DNA of 64,000 nt from Streptomyces sp. NRRL F-2580 (GCF_000720115.1 NZ_JOIR01000018.1:62001-126000); one strand, 5' to 3'; positions 36,527 through 45,175 are shown, counted from the first letter of the stretch. Notes: a model not told the origin generated them from the sequence alone. Translations and numbers: made by a program.

Positions 36527-36730
36527 ATGGCCAGCGGCACCGTGAAGTGGTTCAACGCCGAGAAGGGCTTCGGATTCATCGCCCAGGACGGCGGCGGCCC
36601 GGACGTCTTCGCCCACTATTCCAACATCTCCGGCAACGGATACCGCGAGCTGACCGAAGGCGAGCCGGTCACCTTCGAGGTCGCCCAGGGCCAGAAGGGC
36701 CCCCAGGCCGAGAACATCATCCGCGGCTGA
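36527..36730 (+). CDS. Cold-shock protein, CspA family
   Basis: 67 residues. The OB-fold cold-shock signature is complete: [20 protein letters not shown] with RNP1 (KGFGFI), and RNP2 as VFAHYSNI. It binds single-stranded RNA/DNA and melts secondary structure. AAGGA lies eight bases before ATG 36527; the longer frame upstream is leader sequence. The initiator tRNA gene begins 55 bp downstream and shares no obvious promoter between. Confidence 0.95.
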   Translation: MASGTVKWFNAEKGFGFIAQDGGGPDVFAHYSNISGNGYRELTEGEPVTFEVAQGQKGPQAENIIRG

Positions 36731-36785
36731 CGGATGTAAACGCGTGCTGCCCCGCCAGGATCACTGTGTAAAGTGGCACTACCGA

Positions 36786-36862
36786 CGCGGGGTGGAGCAG
36801 CTCGGTAGCTCGCTGGGCTCATAACCCAGAGGTCGCAGGTTCAAATCCTGTCCCCGCTACCA
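36786..36862 (+). tRNA. Initiator tRNA-fMet (CAT)
   Basis: A 77-nt cloverleaf with encoded CCA. Anticodon CAT is at 36820-36822, between the three G-C pairs (GGG/CCC) that mark bacterial initiator tRNAs. Position 1 C faces T at 72, a mismatch, the other initiator hallmark. The T arm is GCAGGTTCAAATCCTGT. It is followed directly by a strong terminator. Confidence 0.97.
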
Positions 36863-36863
36863 A

Positions 36864-36898
36864 AGAGAAGGGGCCCGGCCATGCCGGGCCCCTTCTCT
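36864..36898. terminator. 16-bp stem terminator after tRNA-fMet
   Basis: AGAGAAGGGGCCCGGC at 36864-36879 is exactly mirrored at 36883-36898 around the 3-base loop cat. It begins two bases after the tRNA 3' end. Confidence 0.95.
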
Positions 36899-36990
36899 CA
36901 TCCAGGTGACTTCCAGCGGCTGCTCGTCCTGGCCGCCCGAGCCCTGGAGCAGAAGACGGAAAGGGTGAGGCATCCGGTATCCGTTGCGGT

Positions 36991-37236
36991 TCACGTGAGC
37001 ATGGTCTCCGCATCACGATGAGGCTGCTTGGGGGCTGCGGGCAGAGCGAGGCGGGACCCGAGACGGCAGCGCATCTCTTCGGCGGCCTGGCGTACCTCTT
37101 CGGAGCGGGTCTCTTCCTCGAGGGCGCCGAGGAGCATCATGACCGCTCGCGCCTCGTCCGCGGTGAGCAGCTTCAGGCGGGTGTCGGTGACGGCGTCCAG
37201 GAGCACGCCAAGGAAGTCTTCTTCGTCCATCTCCAT
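36991..37236 (-). CDS. Small helical hypothetical protein
   Basis: 81 residues from ATG 37236 (MEMDEEDFLGVLLDAVTDTR). ATG 37230, two codons in, is an alternative start. The protein is acidic at the front and has a predicted long helix (LTADEARAVMMLLGALEEET). No family is recognised. Upstream, 37237-37546 holds a T-arm-like hairpin (see findings) and no gene. Confidence 0.55.
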   Translation of the reverse strand: MEMDEEDFLGVLLDAVTDTRLKLLTADEARAVMMLLGALEEETRSEEVRQAAEEMRCRLGSRLALPAAPKQPHRDAETMLT

Positions 37237-37437
37237 GCCGGGACAACGCGCTACCGCATCGCCGGTCACCCCGGGGCCCACTGTCAGCCCCGGTCCGGGA
37301 GCGCGAGCCCCCGGACCGGGCGCCGTCCTGCGATGTGGACGCCCCGAACCCGCCCTCGTCACGATCGGATCTGCACGTGGTGATGAAATGTGCGCGATGC
37401 GCTGTGACTCGTCACGCTGCTGAGCTGCACTGTCATC

Positions 37438-37454
37438 TCGGGAGTCGAACCCGA
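37438..37454 (-). other. tRNA T-arm-like hairpin, orphan
   Basis: On the minus strand TCGGG-TTCGACT-CCCGA forms the exact T-arm layout (5-bp stem, 7-base loop with TTCGAnT). It is preceded by GGAGAGCAGCGCA, which resembles a D-arm 3' side. I find no anticodon arm or acceptor pairing around it, so it is at most a tRNA remnant or attachment-site scar. Confidence 0.35.
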
Positions 37455-37546
37455 TGCGCTGCTCTCCGCGCGCCAGCCGGGCCGGTAACCGCCGGCCCTC
37501 GGTTGTGCACGCCTCCGGTGTGACTACCTGCTCCACATCGCGGGTC

Positions 37547-38017
37547 TCAGTCCAGGAGGTCGGCCTCCCAGTTGGTGCGCTGGATGCGTACGTCGATCTC
37601 ACGGATCTCGCGGGCGGCGTCGTCGGCGCGAGCGCGCAGCTCGGCGACGGGCAGCGCGGGGAGCACCAGCAGCTCGGAGCGCAGCTGACGGCCGTGGCCT
37701 CGTTCCCCGCTGCCGGCGGCGGCGTCGGCAGCCGAGGTGAGCACGGAGTGGTGCAGGCGCAGGGTGTCGCGGCGGGCGAGGGCGTCGGTGAGGGTGCCGT
37801 CGGCGCCCATGTCGACGGCGGCGTTGGTCCGGTTGATGCGCCGGATCAGGGACTGGAGGTCGTCGAGGGTCTCGGTGACCTCGGCGAGCAGCGCGGCCGG
37901 GTCTTCGGCGGGGGTCTCGCCCTCTTGGTGGCGGGCGTTGGCCACGATGCGGGCCCGTAGCTGTTCGACGCGACGAGCCGCCTCGGCGCGATTCGCCAGT
38001 GCTTCGCCGAGCTTCAT
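37547..38017 (-). CDS. DIP1984-family protein
   Basis: 156 residues, almost wholly helical: MKLGEALANRAEAARRVEQL, DDLQSLIRRINRTNAAVDM, ARRDTLRLHHSVLTSAADAA and EIREIDVRIQRTNWEADLLD are the family blocks. The group (named after a Corynebacterium protein, related to septicolysin-like sequences) is found scattered in many bacteria, with no firm function. Stand-alone gene. Confidence 0.85.
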   Translation of the reverse strand: MKLGEALANRAEAARRVEQLRARIVANARHQEGETPAEDPAALLAEVTETLDDLQSLIRRINRTNAAVDMGADGTLTDALARRDTLRLHHSVLTSAADAAAGSGERGHGRQLRSELLVLPALPVAELRARADDAAREIREIDVRIQRTNWEADLLD

Positions 38018-38286
38018 CGTGGTGGTCCGTCCCTTGGCGCTGTTCGTCGTGCGGTACCGCCGCGCTGATCACCCTACGTCAGGTCATGGGCAGGCCCTCG
38101 GCACGAGCGGGGACCAGCGGCTTGGCGACGAACCCAGATCGTCTGCTCGGGCCCGTACAGCCGACCGTTCGTATGACCGGGGGAGGCTCTTCCGGTGATG
38201 GGCGGGGGTTTAGCGAGGCGGGCACGGGGTGGGCGGGGTAGGGCATTGTCGCGGCGACGACGCCGAGCACCTTGAGGAGACCAGCC

Positions 38287-38571
38287 ATGTACGCAGCAGT
38301 CCGAAGGTACGAAGGCGTGACCGACCCGGCCGAAGCCGGACGCCTCGTCGACGAGGGGTTCGTGCCGATCATGCGCCAGGTACCCGGATTCGTGGCCTAC
38401 TACTGGGTCGATGCCGGCCACGGGGTGATGGTGTCGACCAGCGTGTTCCAGGACCGTGCGGGCGCCGACGCGTCGATCGAGAGGGCGGCGGACTTCGTGC
38501 GGGAGAACCTCGCTTCGCTCCTCCCCAACCCGCCGCAGGTCACGGCGGGCGAGGTCGTTGCCTCCGCGTAG
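38287..38571 (+). CDS. Small ABM-type (antibiotic monooxygenase-like) protein
   Basis: 94 residues from ATG 38287, with GAGGAG seven bases upstream. The fold looks like a ferredoxin-like ABM/Dabb module: MYAAVRRYEGVTDPAEAGRL, VPIMRQVPGFVAYYWVDAG and MVSTSVFQDRAGADASIERA. Such proteins act as small monooxygenases or as stress-responsive dimers. No other context. Confidence 0.65.
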   Translation: MYAAVRRYEGVTDPAEAGRLVDEGFVPIMRQVPGFVAYYWVDAGHGVMVSTSVFQDRAGADASIERAADFVRENLASLLPNPPQVTAGEVVASA

Positions 38572-38634
38572 CGGCGTCGGACGCGCCCAGCGGCTACGCC
38601 GAGGGGCCAAGGAGATCCTTGCCCCTTGCCGCAT

Positions 38635-38913
38635 CTACGAGGCGGGGCACCGTGCGGGCGCTGCGGTTCGGGGTGCGATCCGTATGCGGGTCCCGTCCCA
38701 CAGCACTGTTTCCGCGGGCAGGATCAGCAGGCCGGCCTCGCTGTCGCCCCAGGCCGCCCCGACGCGGCGCACTTGGACGGCGGCGCCGCCCGCGCCGGCC
38801 ATGTAGACCGTGGGGTCGACCTCCCAGCCGCGCTCGGCCAGCCACTCCTCAAGCTGTGCCATGGCCGAAGCGGCCGCCCCGCGCGGCCACGTGTACGTGT
38901 TCTCGCCGTCCAT
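38635..38913 (-). CDS. Small hypothetical protein
   Basis: 92 residues from ATG 38913, with GGGGGAAC upstream. WPRGAAASAMAQLEEWLAER and GWEVDPTVYMAGAGGAAVQV suggest a compact alpha/beta domain. No family is recognised. No adjacent co-directional gene within 200 bp. Confidence 0.55.
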   Translation of the reverse strand: MDGENTYTWPRGAAASAMAQLEEWLAERGWEVDPTVYMAGAGGAAVQVRRVGAAWGDSEAGLLILPAETVLWDGTRIRIAPRTAAPARCPAS

Positions 38914-39115
38914 GCCTGTTCCCCCCGTCGTGGTCGGCCATCCGGCCACGAGCGATGCTCTCAGGTGGCACTGACAACGGCCTCTCGATTTCACACTCGT
39001 CCCTCGCCCAGCTGCCGACCACCGGGAAGAGCGTGCCGCGGCTGGTTGCCGCGGCACGCTCCTGCGGGGTGGGCCGGCAGGTCACTCTCCCCGATGGAGC
39101 GGCTGCCGGTCCGGG

Positions 39116-39616
39116 TCAGCGGCGGTGGTTGTCGTGGTGTCCGCGGCGGCCCCAGCTCTCGGTGTCGATGACGCGGCCGCGGTCGTCGCGGAGGGTGGCG
39201 GTGTCGCGCTCGTCCCAGATCTGGTGGCGGCGGTCCTGGTAGACGTCGCGGTGGGTGTCGCGCCCGTTGCCGGTGTGGACCTTGACGCTGGAGTGGCCGT
39301 CCAGGCGGAGGTGGTCGAAGCGGTAGCGGTTGCCGTCCTCGTCGGTGAGGGTGAAGCCGCGCAGGTTGACGGCGCCCCGGCCGGTGTTCTTCACCTCGAC
39401 CCATTCGCGGTTCAGCGCGCGGTTGTCGCGGGCGCGGTCGCGGTCGCGGTCGCGGCTGTCGTGCTGGACGTCGCCGATGACGATCGAGGAGTGCCGGCCG
39501 TGGTGGCCGCGCCGGTCGTCGTCGTGGGCTGCGGCCGGGACGGCGGCCGCGCCGACCAGGGCACCGGCGGCCAGGACCGCGGCGAGGAGACGGCGGGTGG
39601 CGGGGGAAGCAGACAT
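39116..39616 (-). CDS. Secreted lamin-tail-domain protein
   Basis: 166 residues. Signal peptide LLAAVLAAGALVGAAAVPAAA. After an Asp/Arg/His-rich section (DSRDRDRDRARDN, coded by tandem gcggtc units) comes the lamin-tail domain: REWVEVKNTGRGAVNLRGFT, LTDEDGNRYRFDHLRLDGH, VHTGNGRDTHRDVYQDRRHQ and WDERDTATLRDDRGRVIDTE. LTD modules are extracellular and often accompany nucleases or exopolymer proteins in actinobacteria. GGAG lies nine bases before ATG. Upstream 39617-40020 contains no gene that I can support. Confidence 0.87.
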   Translation of the reverse strand: MSASPATRRLLAAVLAAGALVGAAAVPAAAHDDDRRGHHGRHSSIVIGDVQHDSRDRDRDRARDNRALNREWVEVKNTGRGAVNLRGFTLTDEDGNRYRFDHLRLDGHSSVKVHTGNGRDTHRDVYQDRRHQIWDERDTATLRDDRGRVIDTESWGRRGHHDNHRR

Positions 39617-40020
39617 GCAGATGGCTCCTTGAACAGTCAGCCCGGCCCGGCGTCGTGCGAGCGGGCGGGCTCCGTGCGGTTCTCGGCGTCCTGCCGAGGA
39701 GCCACACTCTGGCCCGGACCATCGCCAACCGCCACAACTCGTGAGGTGTGTTTCTCAATGCGGACATGTCCGTAACTCTCGCCTGTAAGGGGCAAGCGTC
39801 AAGGTCTGGTTGACGTGAGTGGGGCAGGGCCGGGTGCGGCCGCCGCGTTGTCGGAGCAAGGGGCTTTCAGCCACATAAGCAGTTCATTCACGCCATGCCG
39901 TGCGCTGTGCGCCGAACGGGTTCAGGCTCCTGTAACAGGCGCACCTGCCGTGTGAATCCCGTTTGCGTCGGTCACGGGGGTGGCCTCCAGACCGTCATCA
40001 GCAGGCGGGATACTTGGCTG

Positions 40021-40647
40021 ATGGACGTATCGAGGGCTTCCTGGGAGAACACCACGCACGATTGGTCCGGCCTCGTCGATGCCGGTCATCTGGCGCACAT
40101 CCGACGGAGTCCCGCGGAGTTCGCTCCGGACGGACCCTGGCACCTCGTCCTCGAGGTGCTTGCCTACGCCGCCGACGAGGCGTCAAGCAGGGGCGGCGGA
40201 AGCTGCGTCGTCGTTCTCCATCCCGACGGTTCCCTGTCCGTACGGGACGACGGGCGGGGCACCGACACCCGCGTGGACGAGCACGGCCAGGTCGTGAAGA
40301 AGCCGGTCATGGCCACGAAGGATCTCCGGTTCTTCGACTTCCCGCAGGCCGAGGCGCTGCCCGACGGCCGTCCTCGGCGCGGAATGTCTGTGGTTGCGGC
40401 CCTCAGCGAGTGGCTCGCCCACACCAACCGCCGCCTCAACGGGGCCTGGACCCAGCGCTACGAACAGGGCGTGCCCGTCACCGGTCTTGAGCCCGTCGAG
40501 GCCGACGGCACGACCGGGACGCTGGTCCACTTCAGGCCGGACGCGTCATTGGGCCGGGTGAACGTGCCGGCGGCCGGCGACCTTTCGCGCCTGGCCACGC
40601 TCTGGCCGCATCTGGAGGTTCAGATCGACGACAGGCGCGATGCCTGA
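40021..40647 (+). CDS. GyrB-like stand-alone ATPase-domain protein
   Basis: 208 residues. It aligns by pattern with the N-terminal ATPase of DNA gyrase/topo IV B subunits: GPWHLVLEVLAYAADEASS (Asn/Asp box region), VVLHPDGSLSVRDDGRGTDT (DxGxG), VMATKDLRFFDFPQ, and RRGMSVVAALSEWLAHTNRR. No transducer, TOPRIM or C-terminal region follows, and the gene stops at 40647. Such short GyrB-like proteins occur in streptomycetes with unknown function. ATG 40021 follows gcaggcggga at 15 bases. Confidence 0.75.
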   Translation: MDVSRASWENTTHDWSGLVDAGHLAHIRRSPAEFAPDGPWHLVLEVLAYAADEASSRGGGSCVVVLHPDGSLSVRDDGRGTDTRVDEHGQVVKKPVMATKDLRFFDFPQAEALPDGRPRRGMSVVAALSEWLAHTNRRLNGAWTQRYEQGVPVTGLEPVEADGTTGTLVHFRPDASLGRVNVPAAGDLSRLATLWPHLEVQIDDRRDA

Positions 40648-40757
40648 CGGGTTCCGCCACCGTTACCGAGCGCACGATCGGCGCGGTCCTGTCGGCGTCA
40701 CGGGACGCGGGTCTCGTGTGGTGCCGATGGACCCGAGCCGCGCTGTCGAGTGCGAGC

Positions 40758-41315
40758 TCAGCCGGACGGCGTGGCCGAGGACCATACGCCGAACCACTGC
40801 TCGGCGCCGTACTCCTCGAACCGCTCCACCTCGGCGAACCCCAGCTTCCGCGCGACGCGCATCGCACGGTCGTTGGCGGCCTGGGTGGTGAGTACCACCG
40901 GCTCGCCGGGCCGCGCGCCGGCGAACCAGTCGAGTGCCGCCGCGCACGCCTCGGCGGCGTACCCGCGCCCCCACGCGTCCGGCAGGAACATGTAGCCGAG
41001 TTCGGCCTCCCCGCCTTCCGGGCGGAGGTGACCTGGACGCTCCGCGTCGCGCGGATCGAGTGTCGTCATGCCGATCATCGCTCCGTCGAGCTCGATCACG
41101 AAAAGGCCGGGACGCCGCCCCGGCACCTCGGGCATCGCGCGCTCGAGCTCGTCACGCGGTCGGGAGCCGCCGATGTGGGTGCCCACCTCCGGCGAGGCGA
41201 ACAGCTCGATGAACGCCGCACGGTCCCGCGCCTCGGACTCACGGAGCACGAGCCGCTCGGTCCTGATCGGGGCAGGGGGCCAGGCGGCGGGGTGCGCTGT
41301 GATCTCGTCCGGCAT
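40758..41315 (-). CDS. GNAT-family N-acetyltransferase
   Basis: 185 residues from ATG 41315 with AGGAG seven bases upstream. Acetyl-CoA motif YMFLPDAWGRGYAAEACAAA and NDRAMRVARKLGFAEVERF identify the RimJ/RimL-like group. Substrate unknown. Divergent from the ferritin-like gene; the gap has no obvious operator. Confidence 0.85.
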   Translation of the reverse strand: MPDEITAHPAAWPPAPIRTERLVLRESEARDRAAFIELFASPEVGTHIGGSRPRDELERAMPEVPGRRPGLFVIELDGAMIGMTTLDPRDAERPGHLRPEGGEAELGYMFLPDAWGRGYAAEACAAALDWFAGARPGEPVVLTTQAANDRAMRVARKLGFAEVERFEEYGAEQWFGVWSSATPSG

Positions 41316-41489
41316 GGAACGGCTCCTGATCCTCTCGACCACCCGGTTCGACCTCGTATGGACACGGGCGTGGCGGGCAACGGCCTCTGACGTCACCACA
41401 CTCGGAGACGCGCTGCGCCGCGATGCCGGTTGCGTGGCCCGACAGCGCACGCTGCCCTTCTGTTACCTGGCCATGACACTCCAGTACTT

Positions 41490-41516
41490 TTGAACGCGCT
41501 CAACAGCCGCTAAATT
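41490..41516 (+). promoter_or_regulatory. Candidate leaderless promoter of the ferritin-like gene
   Basis: TTGAAC at 41490-41495 and TAAATT at 41511-41516 lie upstream of ATG 41524 with a short 15-base spacer, and no ribosome site precedes the ATG. This fits a leaderless transcript starting at or next to the ATG. Suggestive only. Confidence 0.35.
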
Positions 41517-41523
41517 CTTGAAC

Positions 41524-42342
41524 ATGATCAAAATTGAGTACGGAGCATGGGTGAGCGGATTCCAGGCCGAGCGGGAGCGCCGGGCGGCTCTGGGCGACCC
41601 CGACTGGGGAAAGGGCGCGCGGCTGCCGGCCGAAATCGTCCGCAGCATCCAGAAGTTCCAGGTCGGCGAGGACGGCGACGGCTCCGCACTCTCCGGCAAG
41701 GCCGATCTCGCGGGTGATCCGGTCTACTCCGAGGCGGTCCGGCTCTTCATCGCCGAGGAGCAGAACCACGCGCGGATGCTGAAGCTCCTGTTGGCAGCCG
41801 GCGGGGCGGGCACCCTCGACGGACACTGGAGCGACGCGACCTTCGTGCGGGTACGGCGGCTGCTCGGACTGCGGGTGGAGCTACTGGTGTTGATGATCGC
41901 CGAGGTGGTGGCGCTGGGGTACTACCGGGCCCTGCGCGACGGCGTCGCCGACCCGCTGGCCTCCGAGGTCGCGGGCCGGATCCTGGCGGACGAGGAGCGG
42001 CACGTTCCGTTCCACTGCCTACGCCTGCGGGAGGGCCTCGCCGGGCTGCCCCGGCCTGTGCGCCGGGCGGTGACGTGCGGATGGCGCGGACTGCTGGCCG
42101 GCGCCGCCGTGCTGGTCGCGGTGGATCACGGCCCGGCCTTGCGGACTCTGGGGGTGGGCCGCGGTGCCTTCGTCGCGCAGACCCTGCGCTCCTCCGCGTG
42201 GATGGCCCGCGCGATGTCGGGCGGCCCGGTTCCCGCGCCGGCGGTGGCGGGCACCGTGGCGGTTCTGCGCGACCTGAACGAGTTCGGCGTTTCCCGCGAC
42301 AGGCTCAGATCGCGCCGGGGGGCGTTCAGGCCGAAGGCTTGA
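41524..42342 (+). CDS. Ferritin-like di-iron domain protein
   Basis: 272 residues. Two helical Glu/His motifs of a ferritin-like four-helix bundle are visible: LFIAEEQNHARMLKLLLAAG and VAGRILADEERHVPFHCLRL (EExH and DEERH). The intervening helix VELLVLMIAEVVALGYYRAL supplies a further Glu. A related group in actinobacteria is annotated only as ferritin-like. The substrate or metal role is unknown. A TTG at 41518 could also start the frame. Confidence 0.75.
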   Translation: MIKIEYGAWVSGFQAERERRAALGDPDWGKGARLPAEIVRSIQKFQVGEDGDGSALSGKADLAGDPVYSEAVRLFIAEEQNHARMLKLLLAAGGAGTLDGHWSDATFVRVRRLLGLRVELLVLMIAEVVALGYYRALRDGVADPLASEVAGRILADEERHVPFHCLRLREGLAGLPRPVRRAVTCGWRGLLAGAAVLVAVDHGPALRTLGVGRGAFVAQTLRSSAWMARAMSGGPVPAPAVAGTVAVLRDLNEFGVSRDRLRSRRGAFRPKA

Positions 42343-42351
42343 GGGTGGCCG

Positions 42352-42936
42352 TCACTGGTGGGGGACGGCGATGCCGGCCGCGCGCAGGTTCGCCTCGACC
42401 AGTGCGTTCAACCGGACGATGGACGACGCCTGGTCCTCCCGGGGGTGGTTGACCAGCCCGTAGCGGGAGGCGGCATCGGACCGGTTCCGAAATCCGGTCG
42501 GCGTCGCCAGCAGCGCACGGTTGCTCAGCGGCTTGTCGGTCAGCGCCCACGCCAGCTCCTCGATCCGGGGTTCGTCCGGATCCCAGGACCTCGCCTCCCC
42601 ACCGCGCTTGGTCAGCTCGACGTGCTCGGGATCGTCAAGGGAATGTTCGAGCCGGGTCAGGCAGCTGTCGGAGATCTCCGGAACCAGCGCGCGGGCCAGT
42701 ATCAGAGCCTCCCGTTGACCGGTCACGTAGTCGGGATCGAAGCCGAGATCGACGAGCCGGTCCAAGACCGCGCAGGCCCGGTCGGGCAGTAGAACGCGGT
42801 CGCCGTGCCGCTCTGCCAGGCGATCGACGACTGACAGTGCCGCTCTTCCGAACCGTGCGCGTCCATACGCGCGGGAGCCCCGCCCGCCGATGCCGTGGGG
42901 ATGCCACCAGTTGAGATCATGGGACGGTGACCACAC
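42352..42936 (-). CDS. Hypothetical protein, start uncertain
   Basis: The frame is coherent from the C-terminus (AGIAVPHQ) up to about residue 1 at GTG 42936 (VWSPSHDLNWW), GC3 is strong throughout, and GGGGAG stands close to the GTG. It contains RVLLPDRACAVLDRLVDLGF and DEPRIEELAWALTDKPLSNR. No family recognised. This start would overlap the divergent 42927 gene by 10 bp, so either start may be later or the N-terminus has been lost. It ends 9 bp from the stop of the convergent ferritin-like gene. Confidence 0.55.
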   Translation of the reverse strand: MWSPSHDLNWWHPHGIGGRGSRAYGRARFGRAALSVVDRLAERHGDRVLLPDRACAVLDRLVDLGFDPDYVTGQREALILARALVPEISDSCLTRLEHSLDDPEHVELTKRGGEARSWDPDEPRIEELAWALTDKPLSNRALLATPTGFRNRSDAASRYGLVNHPREDQASSIVRLNALVEANLRAAGIAVPHQ

Positions 42937-43208
42937 ACCTCCCCACCGGATGGACGATCGAGCAGATCCGCGCGCTCTCACAAGACCGAAGGGCCACCGC
43001 GCTCTCCCGCGACAGGCTGGTGGTGGTCGAGGAGCCGGGCCGGAGCGAATACGCGACCCTCCAGCCTGAGGTAATCCTCGGGTTCCACGACTTGTGCCTC
43101 GTGCTCGACGACGGCGAGTGGTTCATGGGCCAACTCGACACGGACGGCTCAGTGGTCTGCTGGGCCTCGTACGGCCCCGACCTGGCTGGGGCCATCCTTA
43201 GCCTGTGA
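42927..43208 (+). CDS. Small hypothetical protein
   Basis: 93 residues from GTG 42927 (THLPTGWTIEQIRALSQDRR). Pattern: EYATLQPEVILGFHDLCLVL then DGEWFMGQLDTDGSVVCWAS. Codon bias is typical. No family recognised. Adjacent to a frameshifted small gene just downstream. Confidence 0.6.
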   Translation: MTTHLPTGWTIEQIRALSQDRRATALSRDRLVVVEEPGRSEYATLQPEVILGFHDLCLVLDDGEWFMGQLDTDGSVVCWASYGPDLAGAILSL

Positions 43209-43239
43209 GTCGGCGCCCTGCGGCCACCCTCACGCCGGG

Positions 43240-43538
43240 CTCTACTCGTTCCCGGGTGACGGCGCGCACCAGGCGATGCAGGACATGCGCGACCTGGTGG
43301 GCCGGTGCTGGAGCGGCTCGGAGACGAGAGCCTCGTCATCCAAGCGATGGTTACGGGCGGTACGGGCGACTCGCAAAGCGCCGACGCGACCGTTGTGCGC
43401 GTGGGGGGTTCGCTCGTCGTCATCAGCAGCGTCCTCATCCTGACGCGCGAAGAGGCCGACGCCGTCGCGGCGTTCCTGCCGGTCGCCGTGGAGCAGGTCA
43501 AGTCGGACCACCCCGAGCCGGTCGACGCGGGCTCGTAG
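43240..43538 (+). pseudogene. Frameshifted small gene
   Basis: From 43240 one frame reads LYSFPGDGAHQAMQDMRDLV and the next frame, from about 43305, continues VLERLGDESLVIQAMVTGG then VVRVGGSLVVISSVLILTRE. The join is at ggccggtgctgg, where one C appears lost. Downstream frame is intact to the stop at 43538. No start codon is evident upstream, so the gene may already be 5'-truncated. Family unknown. Confidence 0.45.
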
Positions 43539-43585
43539 GCGCCCCGACGCGTGCGCGGTGGTTTGCCCCACTCAATCTGGAGGCA

Positions 43586-43613
43586 TCTCTAAGTTTAGAA
43601 GAGTCTCTAAGTT
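43586..43613. promoter_or_regulatory. AT-rich direct-repeat site upstream of the TetR gene
   Basis: TCTCTAAGTT occurs at 43586-43595 and again at 43604-43613, offset by 18 bp, with the small palindrome CTAAGTTTAG at the first copy. It lies 20-48 bp before GTG 43634. Candidate autoregulatory operator/promoter. Confidence 0.5.
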
Positions 43614-43633
43614 CTTGGGGGAGGGGAGCGCCC

Positions 43634-44272
43634 GTGCGGACAGAGCGTGTGCGGACATCCGGGGGAGGGCTGCGCGAGCAGCACAAGGCCCGGAGGCGGG
43701 TCCGGATCCTCGACGCGACGCGCGCACTGCTGCGGGAGGGCCCGGAATCGGTGATCAGCACCGAGCGGATCGCCGAGCGGGCGGAGGTCTCACCGGCCAC
43801 CGTGTACAACCTCATCGGACCGCGGGAGAAGATCTGGGAGGCCCTCGCCGACGGGCTCATGGACGAACTCGAGGACCGGCTCGTCGCGCTGGGATCCGGT
43901 GACCCCCAGGACGTCGTCAGATCGACCGTCCAGCTCTTCGTCGGCGACCCGGTCGTGTCCCGCCGTCTGGTGCGCGGCTGGGAGGAGAGCGGCCTCGTAC
44001 TCGACCGCAGTCCGCTCGTCCGGCTCCGCCGGGCGATGGCGGACGCACGGACACGGGGTCTCCTGCGCGCCGACGTCGACACCGACGCGTTGGCCGCCGT
44101 GGTCAGTACCGCGTGTGTGGGTGCGCTGCACCGGTGGGTCGCCGCCCTGATCGACGACGACAAGTTCCTCGCGAACGCCCTGTTCGCACTGGACGTCGCG
44201 CTCGCCGCGGCGGCCGCGGATCCCTACCGCGACCAGCTGCTGGCGCCGCTGCGCACACGGGGCGCGGTATGA
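43634..44272 (+). CDS. TetR-family regulator
   Basis: 212 residues from GTG 43634, with GGGGAG in the last 12 bases. A TetR HTH at about 18-70 (RVRILDATRALLREGPESVI, AERAEVSPATVYNLIGPREK) and a helical ligand-binding domain follow. Its stop overlaps the ATG of the alpha/beta-hydrolase gene (atga), so the two are coupled. The likely pattern is local control of the hydrolase and itself. Confidence 0.87.
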   Translation: MRTERVRTSGGGLREQHKARRRVRILDATRALLREGPESVISTERIAERAEVSPATVYNLIGPREKIWEALADGLMDELEDRLVALGSGDPQDVVRSTVQLFVGDPVVSRRLVRGWEESGLVLDRSPLVRLRRAMADARTRGLLRADVDTDALAAVVSTACVGALHRWVAALIDDDKFLANALFALDVALAAAAADPYRDQLLAPLRTRGAV

Positions 44273-45126
44273 CGGCCGGCGCGCCGCCACGGCACCGGGA
44301 CTTCGTGGGACACGGCGGGATCCGGATCACGGCGGACGTGTGGGGCGCGGACTCCTCTCCCCCTCTCGTCCTCCTGCACGGCGGCGGCCAGACGCGGCAC
44401 GCCTGGGACCGGACCGGTCCCCGGCTGGCCGCGCTGGGGTGGCGGGTCATCGCCCCGGACCTGCGTGGGCACGGCACCAGCGCATGGTCGGCCGATGGAG
44501 ACTACGCCCTCGACCTGTTCGCCGAGGACGTCCGGGCGATCGTCGCCCGGCTCGGCGGCCGGCCGGTGCTCATCGGTGCCTCGCTCGGAGGCCTGGCCTC
44601 GCTGCTCGCCGCCGGAGAGGCACCGAGGGCGGCGATCCGCGCCCTGGTGCTCGTCGACGTCGCCCATCGACCCGATCCCCGCGGGTTTCGCCGGATCGTC
44701 GCCTTCATGCGCGGCCATCCGGACGGATTCGCCGACGTGGGGGAGGCGGCCGCGGCGGTGTCCGCCCACGTGCCCCACCGCCCGAGGCCGTCCGACCCCG
44801 AGGGGATACGGACCAAGCTGCGGCGCCACGGCGACCGCTGGGTGTGGCACTGGGACCCCCGGATGCTGGACAGCTTCGAGGGCCGGATGGACCCGCCGGG
44901 CATGGCCGAGCGCCTCCTCGACGCCGCGCGCCACGCCGACGTGCCGATCCTGCTCGTCCGCGGTGGGATCAGCGACGTGGTGCGCGAGGACGTGGCCGAG
45001 CAGTTCTGCGACAGCGTTCCCGACGCGCGGCGCATCGACGTCCTCGGTGCCGGGCACATGGTGGCCGGCGATCGGAACGACCACTTCCTCGACGCGATCG
45101 TCCCGTTTCTGGAAAGGGTCGAATGA
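44269..45126 (+). CDS. Alpha/beta hydrolase
   Basis: 285 residues. PPLVLLHGGGQTRHAWDRTG (oxyanion region), nucleophile Ser in VLIGASLGGLASLLAAGEA, catalytic His in DVLGAGHMVAGDR and a preceding LLVRGGISDVVRED with the Asp. Substrate unknown. It starts in a 4-bp overlap with the TetR gene and ends before a 12-bp stem terminator. Confidence 0.87.
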   Translation: MTAGAPPRHRDFVGHGGIRITADVWGADSSPPLVLLHGGGQTRHAWDRTGPRLAALGWRVIAPDLRGHGTSAWSADGDYALDLFAEDVRAIVARLGGRPVLIGASLGGLASLLAAGEAPRAAIRALVLVDVAHRPDPRGFRRIVAFMRGHPDGFADVGEAAAAVSAHVPHRPRPSDPEGIRTKLRRHGDRWVWHWDPRMLDSFEGRMDPPGMAERLLDAARHADVPILLVRGGISDVVREDVAEQFCDSVPDARRIDVLGAGHMVAGDRNDHFLDAIVPFLERVE

Positions 45127-45175
45127 GAAGGGGGCTGCCGCGCACCGCCGCCACACGGGGCGCCGGGGTCGGTTC

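Noticed and set aside
40021..40647. Full DNA gyrase B gene
   Set aside because: Only the ATPase-like portion is present; TOPRIM and transducer parts are absent.
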